Notes: generated from the letters alone by a model not told the origin. Positions 45,350-54,786 are shown, counted from the first letter of the stretch. The stretch is DNA of 64,000 bases from Bacteroides sp. (GCA_021201335.1 JAJQFD010000042.1:186001-250000); one strand, 5' to 3'. Program-made: numbers and translations.

Positions 45350-45380
45350 CAAAAATAGATACTTTTTTTAAATTAACCAA
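45350..45380 (-). promoter_or_regulatory. Promoter of rpmH
   Basis: Minus strand: TTG (complement of 45378-45380), 20-nt spacer, TATTTTTG (complement of 45350-45357). About 46 nt upstream of the L34 start. Confidence 0.8.
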
Positions 45381-45408
45381 GAATTCGGTCTTTTTTAGTC
45401 TAAACATA

Positions 45409-45438
45409 TTGTGATTTTAGCGATTTACATTAATTTTG
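45409..45438 (+). promoter_or_regulatory. Promoter of efp
   Basis: TTG at 45409-45411, 19-nt spacer, TAATTTTG at 45431-45438. The leader to efp is about 110 nt and contains short direct repeats (acttataaa.tcaaa, at about 45519-45550). Confidence 0.8.
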
Positions 45439-45553
45439 CACGGATTTAAGTTCTTGAGTTCGTGCGTTTTTAAGTTTTAAAGCTGTGCATAACCTCAAAC
45501 TCTTAGCTTAAACTTTCATACTTATAAACTCAAAAACTTATAAATTCAAATCT

Positions 45554-46120
45554 ATGGCTACGACCTCTGATATTAAGAACGGAATGTGCATCGACCTGGA
45601 TGGTCACTATTATTTTATTGTAGAGTTTTTACATGTTAAACCCGGCAAAGGTGCTGCTTTCGTTCGTACAAAACTGAAAAGTGTAACCACTGGACGCACC
45701 ATCGATAAAACGTTCAATGCTGGCGTAAAGATCGAAGAAGTTCGCATTGAACGTCGTCCTTATCAATATCTATATGCTGATGATATGGGCTACAACTTCA
45801 TGAACCAGGAAACTTTCGAGCAAATTTCTATCCAGAAAGACCTGATCAACGGTGTGGACTTCCTGAAAGAAGGGGATGTGGTTGATGTGATAACTCATGC
45901 AGAATCTGAAACAGTATTGTATGCAGAAGTTCCTGTAAAAGTAACTTTGAAAGTAACGTATACTGAGCCAGGGCTAAAAGGTGACACTGCAACCAACGCA
46001 ACCAAACCAGCTACTGTGGAAACAGGTGCTACCGTGCGTGTACCTTTATTTATTAATGAAGGTGAGATAATTGAAGTAGACACAAGAGATGGCTCTTACC
46101 AGGGAAGAGTAAAACAATAA
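45554..46120 (+). CDS. efp: Elongation factor P
   Basis: Relieves ribosome stalling at polyproline. The 188 residues have the three-domain EF-P layout: [20 protein letters not shown], the loop [15 protein letters not shown], where Lys of PGKG is the site corresponding to modification, and the C-terminal OB domain with [20 protein letters not shown]. Normal length. Divergent from rpmH, with a separate promoter. Confidence 0.97.
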   Translation: MATTSDIKNGMCIDLDGHYYFIVEFLHVKPGKGAAFVRTKLKSVTTGRTIDKTFNAGVKIEEVRIERRPYQYLYADDMGYNFMNQETFEQISIQKDLINGVDFLKEGDVVDVITHAESETVLYAEVPVKVTLKVTYTEPGLKGDTATNATKPATVETGATVRVPLFINEGEIIEVDTRDGSYQGRVKQ

Positions 46121-46147
46121 GTTCTTATCTTTTAAGGATATACAATC

Positions 46148-46207
46148 TACCACTTGCTATCTGGAATTATTCAAAAAAATAAAGGATTGCAAGTGGTAAA
46201 TTTGTTA
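46148..46207 (+). repeat. Hairpin element with conserved ggtaaatttgttaa flank (copy B)
   Basis: Arms taccacttgc (46148-46157) and gcaagtggta (46189-46198) are perfect complements, and the right arm runs into aatttgttaa as in the 19841-19899 copy. It lies between efp and a glycosyltransferase gene. Confidence 0.5.
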
Positions 46208-46245
46208 AAAGACCACATGGTAAGTATATAAACGGTAAATCTGTA

Positions 46246-47238
46246 ATGCCCAAGTATTCTGCAATAATTCCTGTTTACAATCGTCCGGATGAGGTCGATG
46301 AGCTTTTATCGAGTCTTACCGAACAAACCTTCACCGATTTTGAAGTGATTGTGGTAGAAGATGGTTCGACCATTCCCTGTAAAGATGTTGTAGACAAATA
46401 TACCGATAGGCTCAGTATCCAGTATTTTACCAAGTCCAATTCAGGCCCGGCACAAACCCGCAATTACGGGGCTGAAAGAGCAAAGGGAAGTTATCTGGTG
46501 ATCTTTGACTCCGACTGTATTCTTCCCGAAGGATACTTCGATGCGGTTGAGAAAGAACTTCGCAGTTCTTATGCAGATGCCTACGGCGGTCCTGATAAAG
46601 CACACGAATCATTTACCAAAGTCCAGAAAGCTATCAATTACTCCATGACTTCTTTCTTCACTACCGGCGGAATACGTGGTGGAAAGAAAAAGATGGATAA
46701 GTTCTATCCCCGAAGCTTCAATATGGGGATTGAGAAAGAAGTATTTAAAGCATTAGGAGGATTCCCTAAAATGCATCTGGGTGAAGATATAGACCTGAGT
46801 ATTCGAATATTTAAATCCGGATATTCCTGTCGGCTATTTCCGGATGCGTGGGTATACCACAAACGACGCACTAACTTCAAGAAGTTCTTCAAGCAGGTGC
46901 ATAACTTCGGCATTGCCCGGATCATGCTTTATAAAAAATATCCTGAGTCTTTAAAGCTGGTGCATACACTCCCGGCTGTCTTCACAGTGGGTATGGCTGT
47001 GTTGCTTATCGGGTGTATTTTCTTTCCCTGGTTATTGTCCCTTATCTTACTATATATATTAATGGTATTAATTGATGCCACCATCAAGAACAAGAGCTTG
47101 ATTATCGGATGCTATTCGGTGATAGCCGCTTTCATTCAACTGTTAGGCTACGGAACGGGCTTTTTACGGGCATGGTGGTTACTTTGCGTGCGTAAACAGA
47201 GTGAAGCGGAACTCTTTAACAAAAACCGATATAAATAA
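46246..47238 (+). CDS. Glycosyltransferase family 2 membrane protein
   Basis: A 330-residue GT-A enzyme: N-terminal SAIIPVYNRPDEVDELLSSL, VVEDGSTIPC, QTRNYGAERAKG, the metal-binding IFDSDCILP, LGEDIDLSIRIFKSGY and two or three C-terminal transmembrane segments (about 240-305). It likely adds a sugar to a lipid-linked or surface glycan; donor unknown. It lies alone, 25 nt before radC. Confidence 0.88.
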   Translation: MPKYSAIIPVYNRPDEVDELLSSLTEQTFTDFEVIVVEDGSTIPCKDVVDKYTDRLSIQYFTKSNSGPAQTRNYGAERAKGSYLVIFDSDCILPEGYFDAVEKELRSSYADAYGGPDKAHESFTKVQKAINYSMTSFFTTGGIRGGKKKMDKFYPRSFNMGIEKEVFKALGGFPKMHLGEDIDLSIRIFKSGYSCRLFPDAWVYHKRRTNFKKFFKQVHNFGIARIMLYKKYPESLKLVHTLPAVFTVGMAVLLIGCIFFPWLLSLILLYILMVLIDATIKNKSLIIGCYSVIAAFIQLLGYGTGFLRAWWLLCVRKQSEAELFNKNRYK

Positions 47239-47263
47239 CTTGTCTACTATAGTCTGAGCTTAC

Positions 47264-47956
47264 ATGACAAAAACAAAACTGGCTATCCACGAATGGGCTG
47301 AAGAAGACCGTCCGCGTGAGAAAATGATGTCTAAAGGTATCGACGCATTGAGCGATGCCGAATTATTAGGTATCCTGATCGGATCAGGTAATACGGAAGA
47401 AAGTGCTGTAGAATTAATGCGTAGAGTATTGGCTTCCTGTGATAACAACCTGAATGAATTGGGCAAATGGAGTTATCGCAATTATTCCTCTTTTAAAGGA
47501 CTGGGACCGGCCAAAGCCACTACCATCATGGCTGCACTTGAGCTGGGCAAACGAAGAAATACACAAGAGGTAATTGAACGGAAACAAATAACCTGTTCCA
47601 TGGATGTATATAAAATCTTCCATCCTATTATGTGCGATCTTCCCCAAGAAGAATTCTGGATATTACTATTGAACCAAGGCAATAAAGTAATTGATAAAAT
47701 ACGGATCAGTACCGGAGGCATTGATGGTACGTATGCAGATGTACGAACCATTTTACGGGAAGCCCTCATTCAACGGGCAACCGGTATCATCCTTTGTCAT
47801 AATCATCCTTCGGGTAATCCTACTCCAAGCCAGTCAGACAAAAGACTGACTACTGCTATCCAGCAGGGAGCGGCTACCATGAATATTCGATTATCAGATC
47901 ACATCGTTATATGTGACGGCAAGTATTACAGCTTTGCAGACGAAGGCGAATGTTGA
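47264..47956 (+). CDS. radC: RadC family protein (JAB/MPN metalloprotease fold)
   Basis: 230 residues: N-terminal HhH-like part (PREKMMSKGIDALSDAELLG, FKGLGPAKATTIMAALELGK) and a C-terminal JAB domain with the zinc motif HNHPSGNPTPSQSD. Despite the name, the role in DNA repair is unproven. It follows the glycosyltransferase by 25 nt, perhaps in one transcript. Confidence 0.93.
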   Translation: MTKTKLAIHEWAEEDRPREKMMSKGIDALSDAELLGILIGSGNTEESAVELMRRVLASCDNNLNELGKWSYRNYSSFKGLGPAKATTIMAALELGKRRNTQEVIERKQITCSMDVYKIFHPIMCDLPQEEFWILLLNQGNKVIDKIRISTGGIDGTYADVRTILREALIQRATGIILCHNHPSGNPTPSQSDKRLTTAIQQGAATMNIRLSDHIVICDGKYYSFADEGEC

Positions 47957-48065
47957 TTACCTTCATAGTTAAGCATCAAGCATGAACCTTCTCTACCTTC
48001 TTCCTGTTACAAAAGGTATAGAGTGTTTTACAACCTGATAAACAAAAAGAATAAAGCAGATTTGC

Positions 48066-48073
48066 TATATTTG
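48066..48073 (+). promoter_or_regulatory. -7 promoter box of the DUF59-lpxH pair
   Basis: TATATTTG, 19 nt before the ATG at 48093; the -33 element is not clear. Confidence 0.5.
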
Positions 48074-48092
48074 CATAAAACAACCAATCATC

Positions 48093-48404
48093 ATGACTAA
48101 ATTTGAAATGGAAGAAAAAATAGTTGATGTACTGAAAACAGTATATGACCCCGAAATACCCGTTAATGTTTACGATTTAGGTTTAATATATAAGATTGAT
48201 GTAGCCGATGACGGCAAAGTAGATATTGATATGACACTCACAGCTCCTAATTGTCCGGCGGCAGATTTCATTATGGAAGATGTACGCATGAAAGTGGATT
48301 CAGTGGAAGGAGTAACCTCGACAACCCTCAATCTGGTATTTGAGCCGGAATGGAACAAGGATATGCTCAGTGAAGAAGCAAAATTGGAATTAGGCTTTTT
48401 GTAA
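48093..48404 (+). CDS. DUF59 / MIP18-family iron-sulfur cluster assembly factor
   Basis: 103 residues with the MIP18/SufT/PaaD core: VLKTVYDPEIPVNVYDLGLI, VDIDMTLTAPNCPAADFIME and LVFEPEWNKDMLSEEAKLEL. The conserved Cys in APNCP is present. It functions in Fe-S cluster maturation. The stop is 2 nt before the lpxH ATG, so they are co-translated. Confidence 0.92.
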   Translation: MTKFEMEEKIVDVLKTVYDPEIPVNVYDLGLIYKIDVADDGKVDIDMTLTAPNCPAADFIMEDVRMKVDSVEGVTSTTLNLVFEPEWNKDMLSEEAKLELGFL

Positions 48405-48406
48405 GC

Positions 48407-49171
48407 ATGAAAAACATATACTTTCTTTCGGATGCTCACTTGGGATCAAGAGCCATTACGTCAAGTCGGACACACGAAAGACGACTGGTCAATTTCCTGG
48501 ATAGTATCAAACATAAAGCTTCCGCCATTTATCTGTTAGGCGACGTTTTTGACTTCTGGTATGAATTCAAAACAGTGGTTCCTCGTGGATACACCCGCTT
48601 CTTAGGCAAAATATCTGAATTAACGGATATGGGGGTGGAAGTTCATTTCTTTATTGGCAATCATGACATCTGGTGCAAAGGGTATCTTACCGAAGAGTGT
48701 GGAGTTATCATGCATTATGAACCCCTTACAGTGGAAATTCATGGAAAAGAGTTTTACCTAGCTCATGGTGACGGACTAGGAGATCCCAGTAAAACATTTA
48801 AATTCCTTCGGAAGATGTTTCACAGCCCTACCATGCAATGGTTATTTTCCGGTATTCACCCCCGTTGGAGTATGGAACTCGGATTAACCTGGGCGAAACA
48901 CAGCCGGGAAAAGCATGCTGAATCTGGAGAGCCTGTATATATGGGAGAAGAAAAAGAATTCCTGGTAAAGTACAGCAAAGAATATCTGCAAAGCCATCCC
49001 AATATCAACTACTTTATTTATGGCCATCGCCATATTTTACTGGATCTGATGCTGAGTCGCACCGCCCGTATTCTGATCATTGGTGATTGGATCTCTCAAT
49101 TCTCCTATGCAGTGTTTGATGGAGAGAACTTATTCCTTGAAGAGTTTATCGAAGGAGAAACGGTTATGTAA
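48407..49171 (+). CDS. lpxH: UDP-2,3-diacylglucosamine diphosphatase
   Basis: Hydrolyses UDP-2,3-diacylglucosamine to lipid X in lipid A synthesis. The 254 residues carry the metallophosphoesterase motifs in order: FLSDAHLG, LLGDVFDFW, GNHDIW, LAHGDGLG and YGHRH. Length and motifs fit LpxH rather than a general phosphatase. Confidence 0.93.
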   Translation: MKNIYFLSDAHLGSRAITSSRTHERRLVNFLDSIKHKASAIYLLGDVFDFWYEFKTVVPRGYTRFLGKISELTDMGVEVHFFIGNHDIWCKGYLTEECGVIMHYEPLTVEIHGKEFYLAHGDGLGDPSKTFKFLRKMFHSPTMQWLFSGIHPRWSMELGLTWAKHSREKHAESGEPVYMGEEKEFLVKYSKEYLQSHPNINYFIYGHRHILLDLMLSRTARILIIGDWISQFSYAVFDGENLFLEEFIEGETVM

Positions 49172-49183
49172 TAAGTGGAAAGA

Positions 49184-49232
49184 TGAGAATTGAAAAGGAT
49201 GAAAGCTTCACCTGTTCTAATTTCAATTCTCA
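49184..49232. terminator. Bidirectional inverted repeat between lpxH and alkaline phosphatase
   Basis: tgagaattgaaa (49184-49195) and its complement (49221-49232) form a perfect 12-bp stem with a 25-nt loop, in the gap between two convergent genes and followed by T-rich sequence. Confidence 0.6.
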
Positions 49233-49248
49233 ACTTTTAATTTTCAAT

Positions 49249-50661
49249 TTACTTATATCTTGCTGCTTTGGCTATTCTTTTCGGAATATCAATGTTATCC
49301 ATCTTTCCATTAAACAGTTCTGATCCCGCTCCGATGGCATATATTGGAACATATCCTGCGGAATGACTACCTGTAGTCCATCCCACACAAGCGATTTCGT
49401 TCATTGCTTCTTTTGCTTTGGCAGCCAACGGTTCGCTTTCGGAGTACAACCTCTTTTCCATTTCCAGGTTAGCTTTCTTTGAAAAAGATAACTCATAGCA
49501 ATCTCTTAGCATTTTTTCATGTTCCCAATTGATCGGTAACTCTTTCCAGAATCCCATGGTTTCACTTAATAAAGTTTTTATTTCCTCCCAGGTTACCTTC
49601 TGATCTTTGGCTTTTCTCAACTCCTTGATACGGTCTGAAAGCACTTCTAAGGATTGTTTTTGATATTGCAAGGCCTTCAGGTTCATATCATAGCCCCCTT
49701 TCCTACCTAAAGACATTCCACCAGTTTCATGATCGGCAGTGATTACAATTAATGTTTCTTTCGGGTGTTTCTTATAAAAATCATAGGCAACATTTACAGC
49801 TTCATTCAGATCAATTACTTCATTGAATGTGGTAGCTGCATCATTGTCGTGACAAGACCAGTCAATCTTACCTCCTTCAACCATCAGGAAAAAGCCTTTA
49901 TTGTTGCCTTTGGTCAAGAATGATATGGCTGATTCGGTAATTTGAGTTAAGGTGAGATCTCCTTCTTCCCGATCAATTGCATAGGGCAATGCTCTCGGAT
50001 TAGCATCTTCTTTCTGTATCAAAACCATCTTATCCGCTGAAGATGCTTTTGATTTAAAATCATCATGACCACGAGCTATTGTATAACCGGCCGCTTCAAT
50101 GATAGGATATACACTGAGAGCTTCTTGTTTCTCATATGTTGTGGTAGGTTTCAGGAAACCTGCACCCGCATAAAAGTCAAAATTAGCTTTCGGTAGATCA
50201 AGAGCTATTTCATAATACATGCTACGATTGTTTTGATGTGCATAAAATGCAGCAGGTGTAGCATGGTCAACACTCACGCTGGTAGTTACTCCCACCTTTA
50301 CCCCGGATCTCTTCGCCATTTCAGCTACAGAAGTTAATCGTTGCTTTTCATCTCCTACTCCGATTGCGCTGTTATAGGTCTTCTCTCCTGTGGCAAGTGC
50401 AGTACCCGCAGCTGCAGAATCTGTTATAGAATTTGTTACTGAAAAAGTAGAAGCCATATTAATTACAGGGAATTGAGTAAATGTTAAAGGCTTAACTCCT
50501 ATCCGGCTATCCTGATATTCTGCCAGATACATTTCCGTACCATTTACTTGATTTACACCCATGCCATCACCAATAAAGTAAAAGACATATTTTGCTTTGC
50601 CTTGTGCAGAAACAGTTGCCGCAACAAGTACTAAGAGTAATAGATGAAAGATCTTTTTCAT
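49249..50661 (-). CDS. phoA: Alkaline phosphatase (PhoA type)
   Basis: A 470-residue exported phosphomonoesterase: signal peptide ending TVSAQG, the nucleophile motif ITDSAAAGTALATGEKT, metal-binding FYFIGDGMG, VEGGKIDWSCHDND, and VITADHETGG. Releases phosphate from organic phosphate esters in the periplasm. Monocistronic, with a -7 box 39 nt upstream; no Pho-box can be recognised. Confidence 0.95.
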   Translation of the reverse strand: MKKIFHLLLLVLVAATVSAQGKAKYVFYFIGDGMGVNQVNGTEMYLAEYQDSRIGVKPLTFTQFPVINMASTFSVTNSITDSAAAGTALATGEKTYNSAIGVGDEKQRLTSVAEMAKRSGVKVGVTTSVSVDHATPAAFYAHQNNRSMYYEIALDLPKANFDFYAGAGFLKPTTTYEKQEALSVYPIIEAAGYTIARGHDDFKSKASSADKMVLIQKEDANPRALPYAIDREEGDLTLTQITESAISFLTKGNNKGFFLMVEGGKIDWSCHDNDAATTFNEVIDLNEAVNVAYDFYKKHPKETLIVITADHETGGMSLGRKGGYDMNLKALQYQKQSLEVLSDRIKELRKAKDQKVTWEEIKTLLSETMGFWKELPINWEHEKMLRDCYELSFSKKANLEMEKRLYSESEPLAAKAKEAMNEIACVGWTTGSHSAGYVPIYAIGAGSELFNGKMDNIDIPKRIAKAARYK

Positions 50662-50699
50662 ATACGTTGGTTAATTTAATAAGTTTAGATTATTTCAAA

Positions 50700-50707
50700 C
50701 AAAGTTA
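50700..50707 (-). promoter_or_regulatory. -7 promoter box of the alkaline phosphatase gene
   Basis: Minus strand TAACTTTG (TAnnTTTG), 39 nt before the start codon; no clear -33. Confidence 0.5.
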
Positions 50708-50843
50708 CACTTTAAAAATGAAGGCAGATACACTGGAAGAAATAATTATTTCTAAAGAGTAACTGGAAGATCGTATTCAGGAAGGTATTACCCGAAGAAA
50801 CTTTTAATTGTTAATTTAACCATCTGGTGGATTAGCTCATTAT

Positions 50844-51638
50844 TTACCAACCGGTGATCAATAAACCCCGAGCAGCTTTAACACTACATTTCTGGTACTT
50901 CGAATAGGCTAAAGCAGCTCTTGTTCGGATCTCCTCATTACTTTCACTATTTATATAGCCTACTATAGCATCATGAACAGTGTAAGCTTCCGGACACATT
51001 AATCCGGTAGTCCAAACCAAAAGATTAACATTGGCTTGTTTTAAATGAGGAGCAAAGAAATGTTTACTGTAACAAGCTAATATAATTAGATCACGCTGGG
51101 TATTATCCTTATTTTCAAAGGTATCAGCAAGTGTAAAATCCATGAGTCCATCATGACCAATATAAGCTAGTAAATTTGCATGCCCGGCAATTCCAATTAC
51201 TTTATCATCTACATGAATAGTATCCTTTTGGACGCCACAGCTGCTATTCAGGAAATCCTTGGTACATTGCTTAATAAACTTTCCGTCATAAGCATCTGCA
51301 ACCAGATAATAGTTTTCGGTGATATGCTTAAAAACTAATCTCTCCATGAGAACAGAGCCCGATTTCCGTGTTTTAAGAAGTTTCCAATCCTTACTCCTCC
51401 TGAAATAGGTCCGGATACCATACCCACATCCCCAATATAAATTATTGTCCGGATCTTGTCCATTACCAATTTTGGCGGGCACTGGTACTATTCCCTGGTA
51501 TTTATTATCGCATAATGAAACAAAAATATGAATGGTACGACTATTAGCAATTGTAGTCTCTCCAAGGTTCTGGCTAAAACAGATTCCTGACAAGAAGCAA
51601 GCATGAATGAATAGTAGAAGAATGTGTTTTCTCATCAT
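50844..51638 (-). CDS. Secreted protein with CHAT/caspase-like His-Cys pattern
   Basis: 264 residues with a cleavable signal peptide (ends CFSQN). The central region has the sequence order of clan CD cysteine peptidases: a hydrophobic strand then His in AYIGHDGLMDF (His162), then a strand ending in a Cys (DLIILACYSKHFF, Cys189), followed by LLVWTTGLMCPEAYTV. This matches the H-G and A-C motifs of CHAT/caspase domains. The resemblance is by eye. It lies 14 nt after a membrane protein gene in the same direction. Cleavage activity and substrate are not established. Confidence 0.55.
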   Translation of the reverse strand: MMRKHILLLFIHACFLSGICFSQNLGETTIANSRTIHIFVSLCDNKYQGIVPVPAKIGNGQDPDNNLYWGCGYGIRTYFRRSKDWKLLKTRKSGSVLMERLVFKHITENYYLVADAYDGKFIKQCTKDFLNSSCGVQKDTIHVDDKVIGIAGHANLLAYIGHDGLMDFTLADTFENKDNTQRDLIILACYSKHFFAPHLKQANVNLLVWTTGLMCPEAYTVHDAIVGYINSESNEEIRTRAALAYSKYQKCSVKAARGLLITGW

Positions 51639-51652
51639 AAATACATAAATAA

Positions 51653-52342
51653 TTAACTTGTTATTCCCATCATCCAGCTTCTTTGTTCCCGCATACCAAT
51701 TGGGATTAATTCAAACCTCTGTGCAATATACAATAATTCATCAATCATCTGTGCAATGTTTCCGGAATTTTCCTGAAGAGTGAAATCTATTTCTGCGATT
51801 ATCATATACTGATTCATCATGATATAATTTCCAATGGTTTTACTCTTCACATACGTTTTTATCCGATCCTTTAATTCATCTATTTCCGCATCAGTCTCAT
51901 AGAGGTAACTAAAGCCAAAACGAATTTTCTTTTTTTGTTTTCTTTTCTCCTGCTGCTTAAAAAACGAAACATAAATTTCCTGTCCTTTATACGTAAAAAG
52001 AAATATTCCGGGTTCTTCCTGTTTTATACTCCCTGTGTCCGAAAGGGGCAGAAATAACCGATTAATATATTTCTCCATTCGTTTCGGTGCAAGACGCCAC
52101 ACTTTATAACAATGATACATAATTCCCAGTGTAATTGGAATACTGAAAAATATCACATTTTCCATTAAGATATTCCATCCCATATCTGAGAAAAAATAAA
52201 TAATTATAAAGATACTGACAGGGAATAAACTAACTAAGAGCCCCAGCACAAATGAATCCAACAGGAAATGATAGAAAGGTAGCAAATGATATTGCCTGTT
52301 AGCATTCGGATCTCTTAAATAAGAAACGATAGACTTGAACAT
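51653..52342 (-). CDS. Membrane protein of unknown function (229 aa)
   Basis: Two transmembrane segments (about 26-52 and 58-78) after a short cytoplasmic N-terminus, then a basic stretch (QQEKRKQKKKIRFGF) and a soluble C-terminal domain (about 120-229, strand-rich; YIMMNQYMIIAEIDFTLQEN). The secreted caspase-like protein is encoded 14 nt downstream, so they probably act together. A -7 box (52374-52381) precedes it. No family recognised. Confidence 0.7.
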   Translation of the reverse strand: MFKSIVSYLRDPNANRQYHLLPFYHFLLDSFVLGLLVSLFPVSIFIIIYFFSDMGWNILMENVIFFSIPITLGIMYHCYKVWRLAPKRMEKYINRLFLPLSDTGSIKQEEPGIFLFTYKGQEIYVSFFKQQEKRKQKKKIRFGFSYLYETDAEIDELKDRIKTYVKSKTIGNYIMMNQYMIIAEIDFTLQENSGNIAQMIDELLYIAQRFELIPIGMREQRSWMMGITS

Positions 52343-52373
52343 ATATTTTCCACTTAATAGGTAATAGGTATAA

Positions 52374-52381
52374 CAAAGGTA
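52374..52381 (-). promoter_or_regulatory. -7 promoter box of the 229-aa membrane protein operon
   Basis: Minus strand TACCTTTG, 31 nt before the start codon. A T-rich GTTT at about 20 nt upstream might serve as -33. Confidence 0.5.
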
Positions 52382-52422
52382 AACAAAAGAACAGAAGATT
52401 AAAACTAAGGAGCTAAAAAGAA

Positions 52423-52465
52423 TAAAAAAGAGGCTGCCCCGGAAGATTAATTCCGAAACAGCCCC
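52423..52465 (-). terminator. Terminator of pta-ackA
   Basis: A 15-bp stem with several G-T pairs (52430-52444 with 52451-52465), followed on the minus strand by TTTTTTTA. It lies 24 nt past the ackA stop. Confidence 0.85.
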
Positions 52466-52488
52466 CTAAAAGTATCAAAAAGATTAAG

Positions 52489-53694
52489 TTAGTCGTTTTG
52501 AAGAATGGTCATTGTATCTGATGCAATCATAAATTCTTCATCAGTAGGAATAACCACCACTTTAACTCTGGATTCCGGTTTACTGATCACAGCCTCGGTA
52601 CCCCGAATAGTCTTGTTCAATTCGGTGTCAAGTTCCACACCCATATACTCAAGTCCTTTGCAAACACTTGCGCGACAAGTACATTGATTTTCACCAACGC
52701 CACCCGTAAATACAATGATATCTACACCTCCTAAAGCAGCTGCATAGCTACCAACATATTTTTTAATGCGATAATTATACATTGCGTCAGCCAGAATAGC
52801 GCGTTTATCTTTGCCAGCTGCTACCGCACTTTCCAGTTCACGCATATCGGATGATACACCAAAGATTCCTAACACGCCACTTTTTTTGTTCAATAAGTCC
52901 GACAGAGCACTGGCGTCCATTTTTTCTTTTTCCATGAGGAAAATAAGCATACCCGGATCAACATCTCCCGAACGCGTACCCATCATCAAACCTTCAACCG
53001 GGGTTAATCCCATGGAAGTATCCACAGACTTACCGTCTTTTACAGCCGTGATGGAACCGCCATTTCCGATGTGGCAGGTAATAATGCGCTGGCCTTCCTG
53101 TTCAACACCCAGGAACTCACATACCCTTTTGGAAACATACCGGTGACTAGTACCGTGGAAACCATACCGACGAATGCTGTATTTTTTATACATTTCATAA
53201 GGAACAGCATACATATAGGCGAAATCAGGCATTGTCTGGTGGAAGGCAGTATCAAATACACCTACTTGAGGTACTTTAGGCAAAAGTTTAGTGATGGTGT
53301 AAATACCTTTTAAGTTGGCCGGATTATGAAGCGGAGCCAGATCGGAACATTCAACCATCTGATCGATCACCTCCTGTGTAATCAATACGGAAGAATTGAA
53401 CTTCTCTCCACCATGTACTACCCGATGGCCTACTGCCGTAATTTCTTCCAATGAAGATATACAACCGTATTTTTCTCCGGTCAGCGTTTCAAGAATAAAC
53501 TCTATACCTACAGTATGTTCGGGTATATCACGCTCCAGAATCACTTTTTCATCGTTGGAAAGGGTAAATTTCAAGAAAGCACCCGGTAAACCGATTCTTT
53601 CCACACCACCTTGTGCCATTACTTCTTTCCTGTCCATATCGAACAGTTTGTATTTAATTGATGAACTTCCACAGTTCAATACCAATATCTTCAT
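52489..53694 (-). CDS. ackA: Acetate kinase
   Basis: Converts acetyl phosphate and ADP to acetate and ATP, the ATP-yielding step of acetate fermentation. 401 residues with LVLNCGSSSIKYKLF, VGHRVVHGGEKF, FDTAFHQTMP, YGFHGTSHRYV, HIGNGGSITAVKDGKSVDTS and FTGGVGENQ. It follows pta by 15 nt. Confidence 0.97.
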   Translation of the reverse strand: MKILVLNCGSSSIKYKLFDMDRKEVMAQGGVERIGLPGAFLKFTLSNDEKVILERDIPEHTVGIEFILETLTGEKYGCISSLEEITAVGHRVVHGGEKFNSSVLITQEVIDQMVECSDLAPLHNPANLKGIYTITKLLPKVPQVGVFDTAFHQTMPDFAYMYAVPYEMYKKYSIRRYGFHGTSHRYVSKRVCEFLGVEQEGQRIITCHIGNGGSITAVKDGKSVDTSMGLTPVEGLMMGTRSGDVDPGMLIFLMEKEKMDASALSDLLNKKSGVLGIFGVSSDMRELESAVAAGKDKRAILADAMYNYRIKKYVGSYAAALGGVDIIVFTGGVGENQCTCRASVCKGLEYMGVELDTELNKTIRGTEAVISKPESRVKVVVIPTDEEFMIASDTMTILQND

Positions 53695-53709
53695 GTTTGT
53701 TTGTTGGTT

Positions 53710-54726
53710 TTAATTATGTTTTTTACGAGCCGAGGCCTGATTGGATGTAATAGCGACCATTTTATAAATGTCATCAATTGAGCAACCACGTGACAAATCA
53801 TTCACAGGTTGTGCCATTCCCTGAAGGATAGGACCTACCGCAGAAACATCACCCAAACGTTCTGCTAGCTTATAACCAATATTACCGACTTCCAGACTTG
53901 GAACGATTAACACATCAGCATGGCCAGCAACGGTAGAGCCCGGAGCTTTGCGTTGACCCACTGATGGAATCAAAGCAGCATCGGTTTGCATTTCTCCATC
54001 CACATCCAGTTCGGGAGCCATTTCTTTAGCCAGACGGGTAGCCTCGATTACTTTGTCAACCACTTCGTGCTTGGCAGAACCTTTTGTAGAGAAACTTAAC
54101 ATAGCCACTTTAGGTTTTTCAACACCTACCACTGCGGTTGTAGTATGCGCGGTACAGATAGCAATCTGGGCCAATTGTTCGGCAGTAGGAACCGGAGTTA
54201 CTGCAACATCACTCATAACCAATACACCATTCTTTCCATATTCCGGATGTTTTGTAATCAGTAACATGGCACCCGAAACAGTGGTAATTCCTGGAAGCGT
54301 TTTAATGATTTGCAATGCAGGGCGCAAAACATCCCCTGTTGTGTTTTCAGCACCGGCTAGTTGTCCATCGGCATCTCCATTCTTTACCATCAGGCAGCCT
54401 AAGTACAATGGATTTATAACCAGCTTACGGGCCTCTTCAATGGTCATGCCTTTCTTCTTGCGAAGTTCACAAAGTAATTGTGCGTACTCTTCTTTCTTGG
54501 GATGGTTTTCCGGATCTATAATAGTAGCCTTTTTAATATTATTCAGTCTCCACTGATCGGCTAGGTTATTGATCTCCTCAGGATTACCGAGGATGATTAG
54601 ATGAGCTATAGCTTCCGCTAATACCTGGTCGGCAGCTCTTAAGGTGCGTTCTTCAGTTCCTTCAGGAAGAACAATGCGCTGAGGGTTTGCTTTTGCGCGA
54701 GCAACAATTTCGCTAATTAAATCCAT
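53710..54726 (-). CDS. pta: Phosphate acetyltransferase
   Basis: Converts acetyl-CoA and phosphate to acetyl phosphate. The 338 residues are the short single-domain form: RIVLPEGTEERTLRAADQV, LVKNGDADGQLAGAENTT, KVAMLSFSTKGSAKHEVVDK, MQTDAALIPSVGQRKAPGS and DVLIVPSLEVGNIGYKLAER. Operon with ackA; divergent from lrgA, with two ATTGCAAT palindromes in its promoter region. Confidence 0.97.
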   Translation of the reverse strand: MDLISEIVARAKANPQRIVLPEGTEERTLRAADQVLAEAIAHLIILGNPEEINNLADQWRLNNIKKATIIDPENHPKKEEYAQLLCELRKKKGMTIEEARKLVINPLYLGCLMVKNGDADGQLAGAENTTGDVLRPALQIIKTLPGITTVSGAMLLITKHPEYGKNGVLVMSDVAVTPVPTAEQLAQIAICTAHTTTAVVGVEKPKVAMLSFSTKGSAKHEVVDKVIEATRLAKEMAPELDVDGEMQTDAALIPSVGQRKAPGSTVAGHADVLIVPSLEVGNIGYKLAERLGDVSAVGPILQGMAQPVNDLSRGCSIDDIYKMVAITSNQASARKKHN

Positions 54727-54786
54727 GAATTAAAATAGTATAATAGTATATGTGAAAAATATCAAGTGGATGTGTTAATCACGACG

